From Leptotrichia sp. OH3620_COT-345 (GTDB taxonomy: Bacteria > Fusobacteriota > Fusobacteriia > Fusobacteriales > Leptotrichiaceae), in the NCBI RefSeq assembly GCF_003932895.1, contig NZ_RQYW01000004.1, positions 96,667-160,666 of the forward strand: DNA of 64,000 nucleotides. The letters run 5' to 3'. Positions 62,901-64,000 of this stretch are shown here, in pieces. Made by a program: the position numbers and the translations under genes. Under the pieces are notes generated by a model that was not told where the DNA came from, did not search any database, and saw only the letters and a list, made by a program, of their open reading frames with translations. Position 1 is the first letter of the stretch; every line of letters starts with the position of its first letter.

Positions 62901-64000
62901 CCGTTATTATTAGGAGTTCCGTCAGAATAATAATTTCCTATAGGAACTTTAAGTCCGCCAAGTCCTGCACCGTCTTGATAATGTGTACTTTCCACAGCAT
63001 CTGTTATAGTCCCCGTATTCAGGAGTTTTCTATCCCCGTTATTCCCTGTTGTATTAGTTTCCGCAACAAATCCTACAACCATAGGACCTGCAAGATTTAC
63101 TTCGGCAACATTTTCTATTGTTCCATTTCCATTGTCAAGCGTTCCAACCCTTGAGCCTCCTGAAAAAAATCCAATACCACCTGAAAGTACCGAATCTATT
63201 ACAATATCTTTATCAAATCTGGCTGTTGCTCCTGAAGTAGGTGAAAGTTCAAAATATGTTTTAAAAAAACTATTTCCATTTGAAGCCTGTATAACCGCAT
63301 AATTAGCAATTTTCTTAGAAACTGAAACTCCATCTATAAGTCCTGCACCGGGAGCGGCACTATGGACATCTTTTATTCCATCCAAATTCACATTTCTCGA
63401 AGTTTCGACTGTATCAAGAAAAATAATCGGTCTCGGATCAGCCCCTGCATCACCTTTGTTAAGATACGCCGATACCTTCATATTTCCTGAAGGCACCCCT
63501 GGTAAAGCAGGTTTTACAGGAGTTATCGGATTAAATGTTACTACAGGAATTTCAGGTATTGTTATTTGAACTGCAGGCGGTTTTATTTCAAATTTAACTT
63601 CTTCCGGTCCTTCTATCTTCCCTAAATTCACAGTTGGAGCAGCTTTATTTATATCTTTAGGTTTTACTGTAGCTAGAAGATTTAGCGAAGCTACAGGTTC
63701 CTGATCAAATACTGAAGATTCGAGGCCATATGAAGGATTTAAATTTCCCGTTATTGATGAAGTAGCCGATCTTGAAGGATCTATTCCCGCTTCAGCTAAT
63801 CTTTGGGCTTCTAAATAATTTGCTTCTCTAATATATTTTGCATAATTTTTACTGTTAGGAGAAATACTTCTAAGGAACAGGTCTTCACTTCTTTTAAATA
63901 TCCCCTCATAAGGATATTTTTCTTTTTTATCTCCTCTTCCTTTATATGCTCCTCTCCAGTTACTGTAAAAATAGTTCATTCCAAATTGCCATGAACTCCA
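56993..64000 (-). CDS. Giant type V autotransporter, 5' end outside the window
   Basis: At least 2,335 codons are visible. The frame stays open to the window edge (WSSWQFGMNYFYSNWRGAYK), so the first in-frame ATG at 63979 is not the real start, and the signal peptide lies upstream. KGRGDKKEKYPYEGIF and the following Pro-rich segment (about 100-170) match the N-terminal domain of Leptotrichia autotransporters. The passenger (about 180-1,850) consists of imperfect 18-25-residue repeats rich in Gly, Asn, Thr and Ser (for example NAGTITGAGNQTVGMVIDT), predicted to form a long beta-helix. A linker and a C-terminal 12-strand-type barrel (about 2,050-2,328) end with GYDTKGKNVRGGIGFRAIY and a final aromatic. 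It is a probable adhesin on the outer membrane. Confidence 0.92.
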   Translation of the reverse strand, partial: WSSWQFGMNYFYSNWRGAYKGRGDKKEKYPYEGIFKRSEDLFLRSISPNSKNYAKYIREANYLEAQRLAEAGIDPSRSATSSITGNLNPSYGLESSVFDQEPVASLNLLATVKPKDINKAAPTVNLGKIEGPEEVKFEIKPPAVQITIPEIPVVTFNPITPVKPALPGVPSGNMKVSAYLNKGDAGADPRPIIFLDTVETSRNVNLDGIKDVHSAAPGAGLIDGVSVSKKIANYAVIQASNGNSFFKTYFELSPTSGATARFDKDIVIDSVLSGGIGFFSGGSRVGTLDNGNGTIENVAEVNLAGPMVVGFVAETNTTGNNGDRKLLNTGTITDAVESTHYQDGAGLGGLKVPIGNYYSDGTPNNNGGASATTLLTLPGYNEMGNINITRTPGAGTYDPITQKWTGRAGGGYVGYKIGLLLAHEDNDGTNNYILENNGNISFSGVNSIGIQIEADGATNTKVKALNTGNISLGGGNSFGMKLSSRVADNPDIIKNTGTITINGGNSAGIAVIEETGRTGGQELRAYNGKILNAGNITVNASQSTGMYLKIQSNDDITNAAGGTINVNGSQSTGMRVDLGTVNTGAGNAPKAINNATINVNANASVGMVSNGANTSAVNSNGGTIALNNNLTGRAGMYAATNGTITNAGTITGAGNQTVGMVIDTTSTGSNTGTITLNGSQLAGVYNEKTFTMTGGNVTINGTGAGIYATGSGSSTALSGGNIKASAGGIALYANNGAVMDVSNPVNITAGNGGLLFFSNPSNPSTHSGKFRLTGNVTGNVENGGVAFYLKNAYTLADITTSLNTMFNKTSPTGAASTGNVTVNLNGNNSSLFVIKNDSINTANDIKLSEVSSPNSFLGPVTLGNVPAGYKILKITGAKLNIDGALTADVNLDDANHVYQRVAFESSSVDINKNITGTQANQVAVGQRNSLDIANPNKVKITNNAQVTLNGAASTGLAVETGQIENRGTVTVNGVRSTGLYGADGSTVTNAVAGIINVGAEGAGILAQNDLQANQHSGTINVINEGNINANAGGTKVVGIYADNAANMASTIDHKASGQIDLTQAKGSLGIYATNSTVKLDGTIKVGDESAGIEVHNSKVDSTTGKIELGTKSIGVILKNFGPVGGNQGYFNGTGSSVTLNGADSVVYLFENADVTYGSPAGGNFKDDLTLTHNGNKYTYIYAKDSKLNYENTKTIDTDGSIFINANNSSVELGAANNITSINKNVVGLYLKNATGKSAVNKGNIDLSGEKSVAMYGEDGGEILNEKDIKIALNGVGLYNKTGSTAKNAATGKIILDGDYGIGMRSDNASVSATSINEGKIESSKLRAVGISASDGANSIINAAGGTIEFTGQESIGMHTDSLGTAGHAIINEGTIKLVDAVDATKPNIGIYSEHSKDNITNNGIIETGHQTIGLYSKGGGNVTLGGTSTTKVGDNAVGIFSAGGNIDIVNGAKFSIGNKIGTNKESVGVYYSGSNGVINNYTSDITIGDGSLGFVMKGGSGNILNSYNPSNGTVNLGKESVFIYDSSQSTSNNWTHLTSSGDDNYGIYVNGGGENRGNIDFSVGKGNVGIYSYLHDANYINNINSKGEYIARNVPNTYVNNGIINVSASDLTNAQNQKFGIGMGAGYVKERIVINAQGKSEIKRDVLGLGNIENGPNGVINVTTPNSIGMYAGGLGSKAVNRGTINLSGSELNVGMFLEDGAVGYNYGNINVGSTEGVGIALLRGATLYNMPGSKINVTGNDAFGIAYVGSGGPGSVIVNYGDFTLNAENTQYGDIINATGNGAKAIARVISNGDKEMGYQSDVANWNITRNDHVAIKIPDGSYDGIITSNGVVQTPIEVHSVENRTRNEIPTSAIGIYLDTSGVNVTRPITNLGLLTGIGIRSVDLIIGTEATNYTTEKYIKLSQEMIQPYNDMILEAQRRGLRKWEIYSGSLTWMATASQNKGTQTIENAYLVKVPYTVWAGKQNTPLVATDTYNFTDGLEQRYGVEKSGRERELFKKLNGIGNNEHILLVQAFDEMMGHQYGNTQQRMNATGSILDKEFTHLKREWENKSKQSNKIKTFGTRGEYKTDTAGIIDYTNNAYGVAYVHEDETIKLGNSTGWYAGAVNNQFKLKDIGKSKENTTMLKAGVFKTKAFDHNGSLKWKISGEGYVSRSEMKRRFLVVDEIFGAESTYYTYGVGLKNELSKEFRTSERTSITPYGSLKLEYGRFNGIKEKTGQIRLEIQSNDYYSVKPELGIEFKYKQPMAKKTTFVTTLGLAYENELGKTGDVGNKGRVRFTTADWFNIRGEKDDRKGNFKADLNIGAENERFGITFNAGYDTKGKNVRGGIGFRAIY

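Overview
The window is AT-rich DNA with short intergenic spaces and Gram-negative surface features. The strongest taxonomic clue is the giant type V autotransporter at the right edge. Its N-terminal segment (KGRGDKKEKYPYEGIF), its glycine- and asparagine-rich repeat passenger and its C-terminal beta-barrel match the autotransporters I know from Leptotrichia. The housekeeping genes, the many PTS operons and the anaerobic glycyl-radical enzyme fit a fermentative member of the Leptotrichiaceae (Fusobacteriota). This placement rests on recalled family patterns, not on a search.

Layout. 0.05-2.0 kb: two half-size chromate (CHR) transporter genes and a TSUP/TauE-type permease on the minus strand, with a candidate coupled leader peptide between them. 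2.1-5.0 kb: M18 aminopeptidase and M32 carboxypeptidase. 5.2-7.2 kb: uridine kinase and a CoA-disulfide-reductase-like enzyme (+). 7.6-15.0 kb: a sugar operon (+) with a PRD/EIIB regulator, separate fructose-type EIIA, EIIB and EIIC, a class II ketose-bisphosphate aldolase, a lyxose/mannose isomerase, an aldose 1-epimerase with a frameshift at its start, and xylulokinase. 15.2 kb: a small terminal-inverted-repeat element. 15.5-20.5 kb (-): a lactose/cellobiose-type PTS with a MupG-like 6-phospho-N-acetylmuramidase, an unknown 3-TM protein and a YheO-type regulator. 20.6-24.6 kb (-): orphan EIIA, miaA, obgE, alkD and a VOC protein. 24.9-27.2 kb (-): a YjjI/YjjW glycyl-radical enzyme pair. 27.4-30.4 kb: secreted nuclease, small genes, a decayed trans-sulfuration gene and an IS200-like relic. 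30.4-37.5 kb (-): the heat-shock genes dnaJ and dnaK-grpE-hrcA, the latter behind a perfect CIRCE operator. 37.8-41.5 kb: a GNAT gene broken by one stop, ung, a secreted unknown protein, a decayed ABC ATPase and a small unknown gene. 41.5-42.6 kb (+): a nitronate-monooxygenase-like flavoprotein. 42.7-43.9 kb (-): an EndoU nuclease toxin with its candidate immunity gene. 43.9-51.7 kb (-): phosphohexomutase, holB-like gene, mreB, cysS and mutS2. 51.8-52.8 kb (+): fragments of an ABC ATPase and of PEP carboxylase. 52.9-56.5 kb: rpmB (+), then a D,D-carboxypeptidase, nth, traX-like and a small GNAT (-). 57.0-64.0 kb (-): the autotransporter, truncated by the window edge.

How the genes relate. Two clusters import and process carbohydrates through the PTS. 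One appears aimed at ketose or pentose sugars, the other at an MurNAc-type or beta-linked sugar. The heat-shock operon shows classical HrcA/CIRCE control. The accessory content consists of an EndoU toxin pair, an autotransporter, miniature repeats, and at least six decaying genes. One roughly 170-bp structured repeat occurs twice in opposite orientation (24.7 and 56.6 kb). I saw no rRNA, tRNA or CRISPR array.
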